A stretch of DNA of 64,000 nucleotides from contig BLLU01000104.1 of NCBI GenBank assembly GCA_011959105.1, positions 1 through 64,000 of the forward strand, read 5' to 3'. Shown here piece by piece: positions 1-8,603 of this stretch (its first letter is position 1; the number at the start of each line of letters is the position of its first letter). The translations under genes and the position numbers were made by a program. Origin of the DNA: Lachnospiraceae bacterium. Its GTDB lineage: Bacteria; Bacillota; Clostridia; Lachnospirales; Lachnospiraceae. Under the pieces are notes generated by a model, which was not told where the DNA came from, did not search any database, and saw nothing but the letters and a program-made list of their open reading frames with translations.

Positions 1-47
1 AACTAAAAATTCCTTGAAAAATAAGGAAAAAAGACTTGACTAAATAG
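1..47. other. AT-rich non-coding flank upstream of the Ig-like gene
   Basis: This short AT-rich stretch carries an inverted repeat, TTCCTT at 10-15 and AAGGAA at 23-28. It has stops (15-17 and 45-47) in the frame of the following surface-protein gene. A strong Shine-Dalgarno-like GGGAGGTGG lies at about 47-55 and precedes an ATG at 67, but that ATG opens only a 28-codon frame ending at 153, out of phase with the gene. The stretch looks like a junction or a promoter region displaced from its own gene. Confidence 0.4.
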
Positions 48-149
48 GGAGGTGGAGTTTATTCCTATGAGCTGCCAGCGGATTTATCAGAAGAGTCTCC
101 GATTTTCCAAAGCAATATTCAGGTTACAGCCTGTGACTGGTTCGGCAAA

Positions 150-3146
150 GTGAACTTGGACTGTCCCAACTTGGAAGATACAGAACAAGACAAAGGTGCT
201 GCCCTCAATTTCCTTGTAATGCTAGAAACACATGCTCCATATGTTAGCCTTATCAGGCCAGAGGGAGATGATATAGTACAGATCGGCGATGAGATATGGT
301 TTAATTCAAATAAAACCATTACTGTGACGGCATACGATAAGGATTCAGGCATTCGCAATGTGGACATAAGAGTTAATGGAATTCCTGTGACTACTGATAA
401 AAACGGGGTGGCCATACCTGGGACATCCATAACGGAAACGGCAGATAGCAGAGATAACGAAAGTCATACCTATACTTTTGATACGGAATATTTTGCGAAA
501 ATCGCAGGAGTACCAGACAATGGGAAATATATGGTTACGGTAGAAGTGACTGATAATGCAGGAAATGTAAATCAGGCAGAAGAATATACTTATTTTGTTG
601 ATAATATACCGCCTTCTATAAATGAGGTTACATTTACTTCTGGGGCATCCAACCTCGGGACCACCTCAGAATTTATGGAACACCTTGAATATGGGTATTT
701 TTTTAGCAAAGATTTTATTGCAAACATCCACATATCAGATATCGTTCCTACATCAGGTTTGAACAGGCTTGTATACCGTCTTGTCTCTTACGATAATGGA
801 CAAAAACAGGGGCAAACTACTGGAGAAGTAATTATTTCTGACAATATTGCCTCTGTGAATATTCCAGCAGGTTTTAAGGGACAGTTATTTATCCAGGCTT
901 TAGATTGTGTGGGAAATTATTCTGATGAGAAAACCATTAGAGCATTTGTGATAGATGAACAGTCTCCGGAAATCAATATCTCAGAAATCGGCGGCGGCAG
1001 GTACAGTGACGCAAATGGAAATAAGCTATTTACTGACGACATCACTTTGACGGTGACGATTACCGACACAAAGTCGGGCATTAGCGAAGTGGGCTATTCC
1101 CAAACCTCAGAAATTGACGGATTTGAGAGACGGTCTATCAAGGTTGCCGGAAATGGCGGCGGACCGGGAACGGAAATTGGCGATGGCTGGGTTATCTCGG
1201 GTAAAGATGTGAATCTTGTAACACAAATTTCGAAAACTTTTGTGTTTAACAAAGATAATAACGATGTTACATTGACGTTTGACGCAGTGGATAATTCTGG
1301 TAATATAAACGGAGCCGTCAAAAGTGAAACGTTTACCATTGATAAAACCGATCCGATTATAAATGTGAATATAAGCAAAGGAATCAACGACACAGTATAC
1401 TATAATGCTGAGAATAAGGCAATTATGACAATTGATGTGACAGAGAGAAATTTTGATGCAGGTCTAATTCAAACTACGGTTGAAAATACATTTAACGGCT
1501 ATCTACCCACGATCCGTTTTGAGGATTTATCTGTGTCAGAACACAGGGCGATTGTTACTTTCCGAGAGGGAGATTATTCTTTTAGCATTGAGGGGGTTGA
1601 CCTGGGTGGGCGTTCGGCGCAGATTAATCTGGATTATGAGAAGGTAAAAAGATTTTATGTAGATGAGACAGTTCCCATAGTAGATGGTAATTTTTCAGAG
1701 TTTACAGGGAGTGAGAAAAGATATTTTAACACAGAAAAAACTGCGGTAATAGAGGTGACAGAACACAATTTTGACCCGGATCTTGCGGGCTTAAAAATTT
1801 TAAGAAAAGATGCGGGAAAGGAACATAACGAAAGAGGGTTTACGGATGTTACTTATTTGATGACAAGCCTATATGATTGGTCTGATAAACAGGATGTGCA
1901 TACGCTGACCATAGAGTGCGACCAGGATGCCATATATTGCATTGAAATATCTCCGTCAGACATGGCAGGAAACTATATTGGAAAGAAAAGTACCGGAATA
2001 TTTGAAATTGATACGACTCCTCCAGCTTTGGTCTCTGTAAATGGAAGTCCTGTGAAGGAGAAGGATGCTGTGGAATTTCTGCACATATATCCATATGACA
2101 GAAGAGATGAATTGGCTCCTACGGTTGAATTTATGGATGTAAATTTTGATTACATAAAATATGGCCTGACGGTATATACTCCTGAATATGAAAATGGAAA
2201 AGAACTGGCGTCGGTGGAACCGGTTGTAGTTTATCTTGATACGGATGAGAATCAATCTTGTATATGGAATCAAAATTTATTTACTTTACCAAATTTTACA
2301 AAAGACGGAGTCTATGCATTGGAGCTGACAGCAGTAGACAAAGCTGGTAATGAGAGTGCGCTTAATTCAAATACATATATGAGGATGGTGGACAGCGATG
2401 TGCTTGCGTATATTTCCAACAGCAATGCGGCCGAGAAAACGGGTTGGTATTCACTCCAGTATGAAAATGGAGAATCAATCAGTAAACGTCCGGATAATTT
2501 CAGTGATCTTGAGATTGTTGTCCTTGCAAAAAAAGATTCGGAGATTGAAATTGTCCTGAGAGATTACAATGGCGATGAAAAAGACACTGAATTACGGGCA
2601 GTAACGGATGACAGCATGTATGGTGTGTGTGTTTACAGATATGTATTAAAAGCAGAATACTTTAAGGAAAATTATCAGGAAGATACAGATGTCGAACTAT
2701 ATTTGTCAGTAAAGAATGAGGGCCGAAGAATTGATCTGGGAAAAGTACATATTGATAATATTCCGCCCTCCTGTATTCTTCCAGAAGAGTTCAGATCGTG
2801 GAACTGGTTTTACGGGTTGGATGCCCGTACTATAACCATTACAGAAATAAGTGAACTGCTCGATGAAACAAAATGTAAAGTATACGATAATGGAAAGGAG
2901 ATTGACTTTATATATGCCAGTGAGGATGGGAATCTGTCATTTACTTTAGAGAGTGGTTGGCATAATGTGGGAGTTAAGCTGGAAGATGTGGCGGGAAATA
3001 TTTACAGTATCCGGGAAGTAAACAATATTCATATCGGATATTTTTGGTTTGAGGCAGGCGTTGCAGTTGTGGCTGGCTCCGGCGCAATGGTAATTATTTT
3101 CATCTGTTTCCGCAGAATATCACATAAGAAGAAAAGAAGGAAGTAG
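150..3146 (+). CDS. Ig-like repeat surface protein with C-terminal membrane anchor, 5' truncated
   Basis: This is a large extracellular protein made of about seven repeated immunoglobulin-like modules. Each ends in the typical pattern of a D.AGN turn followed by a strand ending in an IPP/TPP/SP linker, for example TDNAGNVNQ, VDNSGNING, VDKAGNESA and LEDVAGNIY. The C-terminus has a hydrophobic segment (about residues 965-985) followed by a lysine/arginine-rich tail, so it is probably anchored in the membrane with the repeats outside. The GTG at 150 has no ribosome binding site, and protein-like coding in the same frame extends upstream to about 48, where a TAG stands at 45-47. The true N-terminus, including any signal peptide, is therefore missing. 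Composition is more AT-rich than the rest of the window. Adhesion or cell-surface binding is a guess from the fold; no ligand can be named. It could be a pseudogene. Confidence 0.65.
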   Translation: MNLDCPNLEDTEQDKGAALNFLVMLETHAPYVSLIRPEGDDIVQIGDEIWFNSNKTITVTAYDKDSGIRNVDIRVNGIPVTTDKNGVAIPGTSITETADSRDNESHTYTFDTEYFAKIAGVPDNGKYMVTVEVTDNAGNVNQAEEYTYFVDNIPPSINEVTFTSGASNLGTTSEFMEHLEYGYFFSKDFIANIHISDIVPTSGLNRLVYRLVSYDNGQKQGQTTGEVIISDNIASVNIPAGFKGQLFIQALDCVGNYSDEKTIRAFVIDEQSPEINISEIGGGRYSDANGNKLFTDDITLTVTITDTKSGISEVGYSQTSEIDGFERRSIKVAGNGGGPGTEIGDGWVISGKDVNLVTQISKTFVFNKDNNDVTLTFDAVDNSGNINGAVKSETFTIDKTDPIINVNISKGINDTVYYNAENKAIMTIDVTERNFDAGLIQTTVENTFNGYLPTIRFEDLSVSEHRAIVTFREGDYSFSIEGVDLGGRSAQINLDYEKVKRFYVDETVPIVDGNFSEFTGSEKRYFNTEKTAVIEVTEHNFDPDLAGLKILRKDAGKEHNERGFTDVTYLMTSLYDWSDKQDVHTLTIECDQDAIYCIEISPSDMAGNYIGKKSTGIFEIDTTPPALVSVNGSPVKEKDAVEFLHIYPYDRRDELAPTVEFMDVNFDYIKYGLTVYTPEYENGKELASVEPVVVYLDTDENQSCIWNQNLFTLPNFTKDGVYALELTAVDKAGNESALNSNTYMRMVDSDVLAYISNSNAAEKTGWYSLQYENGESISKRPDNFSDLEIVVLAKKDSEIEIVLRDYNGDEKDTELRAVTDDSMYGVCVYRYVLKAEYFKENYQEDTDVELYLSVKNEGRRIDLGKVHIDNIPPSCILPEEFRSWNWFYGLDARTITITEISELLDETKCKVYDNGKEIDFIYASEDGNLSFTLESGWHNVGVKLEDVAGNIYSIREVNNIHIGYFWFEAGVAVVAGSGAMVIIFICFRRISHKKKRRK

Positions 3147-3164
3147 CATTCAGACAAAAAATAC

Positions 3165-3193
3165 TTGACACATAATAATAGTTGGAGTAATAT
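3165..3193 (+). promoter_or_regulatory. promoter of the trpBA T-box leader
   Basis: TTGACA at 3165-3170 and TAATAT at 3188-3193 are separated by 17 bp. This is a near-consensus SigA-type promoter about 35 bp before the first T-box stem. Confidence 0.8.
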
Positions 3194-3227
3194 GGAAAAA
3201 ATTAAATAGCGGAACACAAACCGTTGA

Positions 3228-3498
3228 AGTGGAGATAAAAACAGTAGATGCGCTTACAGAGAGACCGGCTGCTGAGAAAGGTTGGAAATGCAGGCTGTTA
3301 AATGGACCACTGAGGGCATGAGGAAAGGCTGATCTTACAGGCTGAGTATTTCATGACGTACGCATACGTCAGTTGCAGGGGATATGTTGGTATCCTGAAA
3401 GAGCATGCCGTCATGGCATGAATCAAGGTGGCACCGCGGGGAAATTGTATTTTCACCCGTCCTTGACAGAAGTTATCTCTGTCAGGGGCGGTTTTTTT
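3228..3498 (+). promoter_or_regulatory. tryptophan T-box leader (tRNA-sensing riboswitch)
   Basis: The leader contains the T-box core AAGGTGGCACCGCGG at 3425-3439, followed by a strong terminator hairpin. The base of Stem I can be seen as AGTGG (3228-3232) pairing with CCACT (3307-3311). The triplet TGG at 3303-3305, just inside that helix, is in the usual specifier position, so the leader should sense uncharged tRNA-Trp and allow read-through into trpBA when tryptophan is short. The downstream genes agree with this specificity. The specifier assignment is by position and was not computed by folding. Confidence 0.9.
3457..3498 (+). terminator. T-box intrinsic terminator
   Basis: A 13-bp stem (3457-3469 with 3479-3491, three G-T wobbles) and a nine-base loop are followed by seven T. 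It is the regulated terminator of the leader, competing with the antiterminator formed by the T-box sequence. Confidence 0.9.
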
Positions 3499-3530
3499 GC
3501 GTGTTGTATTAGAAAATGGGAGGTAGAGAA

Positions 3531-4715
3531 ATGAGCAAAGGGCGTTACGGCATCCACGGAGGACAGTATGTGCCGGAGATTTTGATGAATGAGTTGATTC
3601 ATCTGGAGGAGTGTTATGAGCATTATAAGAAAGACCCGGAATTTCAAAAGGAATTGGAGACCCTGCTGAACGAATACGCAGGCAGACCTTCTCTTTTGTA
3701 TTATGCGGAGAAGATGACCAGGGATTTGGGAGGGGCCAGAATCTATCTCAAGAGAGAGGATTTGAACCATACCGGCTCTCACAAGATCAACAATGTGCTG
3801 GGCCAGGCCCTGCTGGCTAAAAAGATGGGAAAGACCCGCCTCATTGCCGAGACCGGCGCAGGGCAGCACGGCGTGGCCACTGCCACCGCCGCCGCCCTGC
3901 TGGACATGGAATGTGAGATTTATATGGGAGAGGAAGACACTGTCCGTCAGGCGCTGAACGTGTACCGCATGGAACTGCTGGGCGCCAGGGTGCATCCTGT
4001 CACCAGCGGCACCCGGACCTTGAAAGATGCTGTGAACGCCTGTATGCGGGAATGGACCAATCGAATGGAAGACAGCCTGTATGTGCTGGGGTCCGTCATG
4101 GGGCCTCATCCGTTTCCCATGATGGTGCGGGATTTTCAGAGCGTGATAGGCCGGGAGGCAAGGGGACAGATTCTGGAGAAAGAGGGAAAGCTGCCGGCGG
4201 CAGTGGTGGCCTGCGTGGGAGGCGGCAGCAACTCCATGGGGATGTTCTACAACTTTATCGGGGATGAAGAGGTGGAACTCATTGGCTGCGAGGCGGCAGG
4301 CAAAGGCATACACACAGCGCAGACAGCCGCCACCATCGCCACCGGCAGTCCGGGAATCTTTCATGGCATGAAGTCTTATTTCTGCCAGGACGAGTACGGA
4401 CAGATCGCGCCGGTGTATTCCATTTCCGCCGGGCTGGACTATCCTGGTATCGGGCCGGAGCATGCCCATCTTCATGATATCGGAAGAGCCCGGTATGTGC
4501 CGGTTACCGATGACGAGGCGGTGGACGCCTTCGAATATATCGCCAGAACGGAGGGGATTATCTGTGCGGTGGAAAGCGCCCATGCGGTGGCTCATGTGCG
4601 GAAAATAGCAGGGAACTATGGCCCGGATCAGAGCATCATCATATGCCTGTCGGGCCGGGGAGATAAGGACGTGGCGGCAATCGCCAGATACAGGGGGGTG
4701 GATTTACATGAGTAA
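3531..4715 (+). CDS. trpB: tryptophan synthase beta subunit
   Basis: TrpB condenses indole with serine to give tryptophan, using PLP. The 394-residue length is normal. The PLP lysine lies in [11 protein letters not shown] (about residue 82), the glycine-rich phosphate loop is VGGGSNSMG, and the C-terminal GRGDKD motif is present. The ATG at 3531 is preferred over the longer frame from 3516 because GGGAGGT at 3518-3524 is then correctly placed. It is the first gene after the tryptophan T-box and overlaps trpA by 8 bp, so the two are translationally coupled. No trpEGDCF genes are nearby, so the anthranilate branch is either elsewhere or absent and indole may be salvaged (inference). Confidence 0.96.
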   Translation: MSKGRYGIHGGQYVPEILMNELIHLEECYEHYKKDPEFQKELETLLNEYAGRPSLLYYAEKMTRDLGGARIYLKREDLNHTGSHKINNVLGQALLAKKMGKTRLIAETGAGQHGVATATAAALLDMECEIYMGEEDTVRQALNVYRMELLGARVHPVTSGTRTLKDAVNACMREWTNRMEDSLYVLGSVMGPHPFPMMVRDFQSVIGREARGQILEKEGKLPAAVVACVGGGSNSMGMFYNFIGDEEVELIGCEAAGKGIHTAQTAATIATGSPGIFHGMKSYFCQDEYGQIAPVYSISAGLDYPGIGPEHAHLHDIGRARYVPVTDDEAVDAFEYIARTEGIICAVESAHAVAHVRKIAGNYGPDQSIIICLSGRGDKDVAAIARYRGVDLHE

Positions 4716-5526
4716 GACACAGGAAAACAAGGCGGGCAGGGCATTTCGGACATCCAACCGCAAGGCGTTCATCGCCTTTTTGATGGCAGGAGATCCCACA
4801 TCGGATTGTACGGTGGAATATATATTGGAGATGGAACGGGCCGGAGCGGATCTGATTGAGATCGGTATTCCCTTCTCCGATCCCACCGCAGAGGGAGAGG
4901 TGATTCAGAACGCCAATATCCGGGCGCTTCAGGGAGGGATGACTACGGATGGGGTGTTTGATATTGTGGAACGGGTGCGGGAGAAGGCAAGGAACTGCTC
5001 AGGGGAGAAGCCCCTTGTTCCCCTGGCGCTTATGACTTATGCCAACCCGGTGTTCCATTATGGAACAGAGCGTTTTTTTGCCAGATGTGAGGAACTGGAG
5101 GTGGCTGCCGTCCTCATTCCCGATCTGCCTTATGAGGAAAAAGAGGAGATGGAAGAGGCTGCGGAAGTTCACAATGTGGCACTGGTGTCTGTGATCGCTC
5201 CCACCTCCCGGGAGCGGATCAGGAAGATCGCCCGTGAGGCGAAGGGATTTATCCATGTATCTTCCCCGGGAGTCGCCGGGACGCGCGGCGGGAGGGACAG
5301 GGAACTGGCATCCATGGTGGAGAGCATCAGGGAGGTGACGGATGTACCCTGTGCCATTGATCTTGAAATAAGCACACCGCAACAGGCCCGGCATATGGCC
5401 CGGGTGTCCGACGGCGCCATCGTGGGCAGTGCCATAGAGACGATTATCGCCCGGGACGGAGAGCAGGCGGCTTCTTCCATATATCGGTATGTGAGGCAAA
5501 TGAAAGAGGCGGTGGCACAGGCTTAG
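4708..5526 (+). CDS. trpA: tryptophan synthase alpha subunit, divergent active site
   Basis: TrpA normally cleaves indole-3-glycerol phosphate and channels indole to TrpB. This 272-residue protein keeps the barrel start (FLMAGDP), the catalytic glutamate in [10 protein letters not shown] (E51) and the end motif DGAIVGSAI. Three conserved spots differ. The aspartate usually found in the ADG turn is Glu62 (PTAEGEV). The tyrosine region after the sixth strand reads GFIHVSSPG. The phosphate-binding GFGIS loop is replaced by DLEIS (residues 218-222). Family identity is clear, but full catalytic competence is uncertain; it may act mainly as a TrpB partner. The start at 4708 overlaps the trpB stop and has a G-rich Shine-Dalgarno at 4692-4698. 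Confidence 0.9.
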   Translation: MSKTQENKAGRAFRTSNRKAFIAFLMAGDPTSDCTVEYILEMERAGADLIEIGIPFSDPTAEGEVIQNANIRALQGGMTTDGVFDIVERVREKARNCSGEKPLVPLALMTYANPVFHYGTERFFARCEELEVAAVLIPDLPYEEKEEMEEAAEVHNVALVSVIAPTSRERIRKIAREAKGFIHVSSPGVAGTRGGRDRELASMVESIREVTDVPCAIDLEISTPQQARHMARVSDGAIVGSAIETIIARDGEQAASSIYRYVRQMKEAVAQA

Positions 5527-5531
5527 AATAC

Positions 5532-5560
5532 TTGAACCTAAAAGATACTTGTGATAAAAT
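5532..5560 (+). promoter_or_regulatory. promoter of the P-loop kinase-like gene
   Basis: TTGAAC (5532-5537) and TAAAAT (5555-5560) are 17 bp apart, just after the trpA stop and 34 bp before the chosen start codon. Confidence 0.7.
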
Positions 5561-5594
5561 AATGTTAATTCTCAGGGAGCCTTTTGGAGGAAAT

Positions 5595-6110
5595 ATGATT
5601 GTATTGATAACGGGTGCGTCCCATACAGGCAAAACAGCGCTGGCCCAGAGATTGCTGGAAAAGTATCATTATCCCTATCTCTCCATAGATCACTTGAAAA
5701 TGGGTCTGATCCGAAGCGGCAATACGTCACTTACACCGGTGAGTGACGACAGGGTGTTGACGGACTATCTTTGGCCCATTGTGCGGGAAATGATTAAGAC
5801 GGCCATTGAGAACGGGCAGAATCTGATCGTGGAGGGATGCTATATTCCCTTTGACTGGGACGAGGACTTTGAAGCGGAATATCTGGAGGAGATTAAATAC
5901 TATTGCCTGGTGATGAGCGATTCTTATATCCAGAATCATTTTGCGGATATCCGGCACTTTGCCAGCATCATTGAGCAGCGGGGAGAAGATGAGGACTGTA
6001 CGCTGGAGGCGGTGCGCCGGGACAATGCCTGGGTACGGGAACAGTGTATTCTTCACGGCGCGGCATATATCTTTATAGATGAGGCATACCGGGTGGATAT
6101 CGAGTTATAA
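5595..6110 (+). CDS. small P-loop NTPase/kinase-like protein
   Basis: The 171-residue protein has a Walker A motif GASHTGKT at residues 8-15 and the layout of small nucleotide or metabolite kinases: a beta strand, the P-loop, then a second conserved acidic stretch (YLSIDHLKMG) like the substrate site of adenylate-kinase or zeta-toxin-like folds. Substrate is unknown. The ATG at 5595 is chosen over the longer frame (5532) because GGAGG lies 4-8 bases upstream and the P-loop then falls at the usual position; the longer frame would also run through the promoter. It has its own promoter and is followed by a hairpin, so it is probably monocistronic. It is not known to belong to tryptophan metabolism. 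Confidence 0.75.
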   Translation: MIVLITGASHTGKTALAQRLLEKYHYPYLSIDHLKMGLIRSGNTSLTPVSDDRVLTDYLWPIVREMIKTAIENGQNLIVEGCYIPFDWDEDFEAEYLEEIKYYCLVMSDSYIQNHFADIRHFASIIEQRGEDEDCTLEAVRRDNAWVREQCILHGAAYIFIDEAYRVDIEL

Positions 6111-6129
6111 AAGTTCGAGACTAAACGGG

Positions 6130-6190
6130 GGGGACTGCTGCGGAATCGGCCGTGGAAAAACGGCTGTTTCCGGGCAGTCCCCTTTGTGTT
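6130..6190 (+). terminator. probable terminator after the P-loop gene
   Basis: GGGGACTGC (6130-6138) pairs with GCAGTCCCC (6174-6182), with additional inner pairing (CGGAA with TTCCG, GCCG with CGGC), followed by TTTGTGTTT. The stem is strong and the T tract imperfect. The rest of the gap to potA (to 6345) is AT-rich with repeated TAGACA/TAGAC motifs at 6261-6288. No confident promoter was assigned there. Confidence 0.6.
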
Positions 6191-6345
6191 TCCGAGCCGG
6201 GAACCCATATGACGCAACACAGGAAATTCCTAAATAAATATGAAAAAAATGTAGAAATATTAGACATTTTATGATAGACTTGTAGACAATGCAATTTTAT
6301 GTGGAAGTATAAACGGACAACTATAAAGATATTGGAGGAGACGCG

Positions 6346-7794
6346 GTGAATAGCGGAACGAAATCTGAACATTTTCTGGAATTTAGGTCTCTGTGCCGTG
6401 CCTTTGAGGACGGTTTTGTGGCGGTGGACAATTTTAACCTGACCATAAAGCAGGGGGAGTTCGTGACTTTTCTGGGGCCCTCCGGCTGCGGCAAGACCAC
6501 GACCCTGCGGATGCTGGCGGGTTTTGACATGCCCAGCAGCGGAGAGATTTTGTTAAACGGCAGGGACATCACCAAGCTGCCGCCCAACGAGAGGCCCATT
6601 AACACGGTGTTTCAGCGCTATGCCCTGTTTCCCCATCTGAATATTTTTGACAATATCGCTTTTGGACTGAAACTGAAAAAGCTGCCCCGGACGGAAGTGG
6701 TAAAAAAGGTGAAAAAGGCGCTGGAGATGGTGGATCTGGAGGGCTTCGAGGCCCGGACCGTGCAGACGCTCTCCGGCGGGCAGCAGCAGCGGATCGCCAT
6801 TGCCAGGGCCATTGTGAACGAGCCTCAGATTCTGCTGCTGGATGAACCGCTGGGGGCGCTGGATCTTAAAATGCGCAAAGAGATGCAGTTGGAACTGAAG
6901 AGCATGCATGACAAGCTGGGCATCACCTTTATCTATGTGACCCACGACCAGGAGGAGGCTTTGACCATGTCCGACAAGATCGTGGTCATGTCGGAGGGCC
7001 GGATTCAGCAGGTGGGCGAGCCGGAAGATATCTACAATGAGCCGAAAAACGCGTTTGTGGCGGACTTTATCGGAGAGAGCAATATTTTTAACGGTATAAT
7101 GACGGGAAAATACAGAGTGCGTTTCTGCGGCGCGGAGTTCACCTGTGTGGACGATGTGGAGAACGGCACCATGATCGACGCGGTACTGCGGCCGGAAGAT
7201 ATACAGATTACGCCGCCTGGAGAGGGTACTATCCAGGGGGAAGTCACTTCCGTGGTGTTTAAGGGCGTGCACTATGAGATTACGGTGCAGTCCGGCAAGA
7301 ACGAGATCGTGATTCAATCCACCCGCAAAGCCCAGGTGGGCAGCCGGGTGGGTCTCACCGTGGATCCGGAGGGCATCCATATCATGATCGCCGAGAACAC
7401 GGTGAACAAATTCGAGGTCAGTGTAAAAAGCGGCTGCCGGTTGGATTTCCTGGACGGAGCGTTTGATTTTGATATCACGAAACTGATTCCCGGCTCCCGG
7501 ATGACGGAGGGAGAAATATTGGTAGACGCCCATGGGGATGAGGTGGATGTCTCTGCCCTGCACGTCATTGTATCCATCAAGCCGGAGGATATTTCCATGA
7601 GTGACGATGAGGAAGCCGGCGTGGTGAAAGGGCATATTATCAACCTGATCTACAAGGGCGACCATTACCGTTACATAGTCCGGACGGACGATGACGAGGA
7701 CTTTATCGTGCGCGATGAATACCTGTGGAATATGGATGACTATGTGAGTCTGATTATTCCCAGGGACAAGCTGCAGTACGCGCTGAAGAAATAG
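6346..7794 (+). CDS. potA: spermidine/putrescine ABC transporter ATPase, with duplicated C-terminal module
   Basis: This is the ATP-hydrolysing subunit of a polyamine importer. It shows Walker A GPSGCGKT (44-51), the Q-loop FQRYALFPH, signature LSGGQQQR (142-149), Walker B ILLLDEPLGALD and the H-loop VTHD. At 482 residues it is about 120 longer than a typical PotA. The extra part (353-482) resembles the first regulatory TOBE-like module (251-350): LRPEDIQIT...GEVTSVVFKGVHYEITV is echoed by IKPEDISMS...GHIINLIYKGDHYRYIV. This suggests an internal duplication. The start is GTG with TTGGAGGAG five bases upstream. It is the first gene of potABCD. Confidence 0.93.
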   Translation: MNSGTKSEHFLEFRSLCRAFEDGFVAVDNFNLTIKQGEFVTFLGPSGCGKTTTLRMLAGFDMPSSGEILLNGRDITKLPPNERPINTVFQRYALFPHLNIFDNIAFGLKLKKLPRTEVVKKVKKALEMVDLEGFEARTVQTLSGGQQQRIAIARAIVNEPQILLLDEPLGALDLKMRKEMQLELKSMHDKLGITFIYVTHDQEEALTMSDKIVVMSEGRIQQVGEPEDIYNEPKNAFVADFIGESNIFNGIMTGKYRVRFCGAEFTCVDDVENGTMIDAVLRPEDIQITPPGEGTIQGEVTSVVFKGVHYEITVQSGKNEIVIQSTRKAQVGSRVGLTVDPEGIHIMIAENTVNKFEVSVKSGCRLDFLDGAFDFDITKLIPGSRMTEGEILVDAHGDEVDVSALHVIVSIKPEDISMSDDEEAGVVKGHIINLIYKGDHYRYIVRTDDDEDFIVRDEYLWNMDDYVSLIIPRDKLQYALKK

Positions 7795-7802
7795 GAGGAG
7801 AT

Positions 7803-8603
7803 ATGGGAGTATTCCGTTTTTCCAGAAAACAGCTCTGCATCCCCTATGCGGTGTTTTTGCTCTGCTTCGTGGCTGCGCCACTTCTGGTGGTGATATATTA
7901 TGCATTTACCAACGGGGAAGGAAGGTTTACGCTGGACAATCTGACGGGCTTTTTTACCAGCCCTTACACCATAGGCACGCTGGCCTACAGCTTTGCCATC
8001 GCTGTGGTTACCACCTGCGTGTGTCTGCTGCTGGCATATCCCATCGCCTATATTCTGGCCGGGAGCCGCTGGAAGCAGAAGTCCGTAATCGTGGTGATGT
8101 TTATCCTGCCCATGTGGATCAATTTCACCCTGCGGATCACGGCTTTGAAAGAGATATTGACTGTGATTGAGGGAAATCTGGCGTTTCACCCGTTCCTGAA
8201 TACCATTATCGGCATGACCTATGACTTTCTTCCCTTTATGATCCTGCCCATGTATACCACGCTGCTGAAGCTGGATAAAAGTCTGCTGGAGGCGGCTGCG
8301 GACCTGGGGGCGGGCCCGGTGCAGGTATTCTGTAAGGTGACGCTGCCTTTGTCGGTTCCGGGGATCATCAGCGGTGTGGTCATGGTATTCCTGCCCGCCA
8401 TGACCAACTATGTGGTGCTGGATATGCTGTACAACAGCACTTATATAATGGGCAGCCTGATCGGCAGCTTCTTCAGCGCCTACGATTGGCATAACGGTTC
8501 CATGATTGCTCTGGTCCTGCTGCTGATCATTCTGGTGTTTACTTTGGTCACGGACCGGTACACAGAGGAGGATGCCGGAAACAGAGGAGGTGCCCTGCTA
8601 TGA
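7803..8603 (+). CDS. potB: spermidine/putrescine ABC transporter permease
   Basis: The 266-residue permease has about six hydrophobic segments and the EAA coupling motif EAAADLGAGPVQVF, which docks to the PotA ATPase. It forms the membrane channel together with PotC. The AGGAGG ribosome binding site overlaps the potA stop region, and the potB stop overlaps the potC start (ATGA). Confidence 0.93.
   Translation: MGVFRFSRKQLCIPYAVFLLCFVAAPLLVVIYYAFTNGEGRFTLDNLTGFFTSPYTIGTLAYSFAIAVVTTCVCLLLAYPIAYILAGSRWKQKSVIVVMFILPMWINFTLRITALKEILTVIEGNLAFHPFLNTIIGMTYDFLPFMILPMYTTLLKLDKSLLEAAADLGAGPVQVFCKVTLPLSVPGIISGVVMVFLPAMTNYVVLDMLYNSTYIMGSLIGSFFSAYDWHNGSMIALVLLLIILVFTLVTDRYTEEDAGNRGGALL

Noticed and set aside
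67..153. 28-codon frame from ATG 67 with a good ribosome binding site
   Set aside because: It is too short and unlike a protein; the long frame next to it is the clear coding one.
3453..4595. 380-codon minus-strand frame over trpB
   Set aside because: It is the antisense shadow of trpB, low in family-like segments and with no ribosome binding site.
6553..7905. 450-codon minus-strand frame over potA
   Set aside because: It is antisense to a clear ATPase gene; histidine-rich composition reflects the reverse complement of coding DNA.
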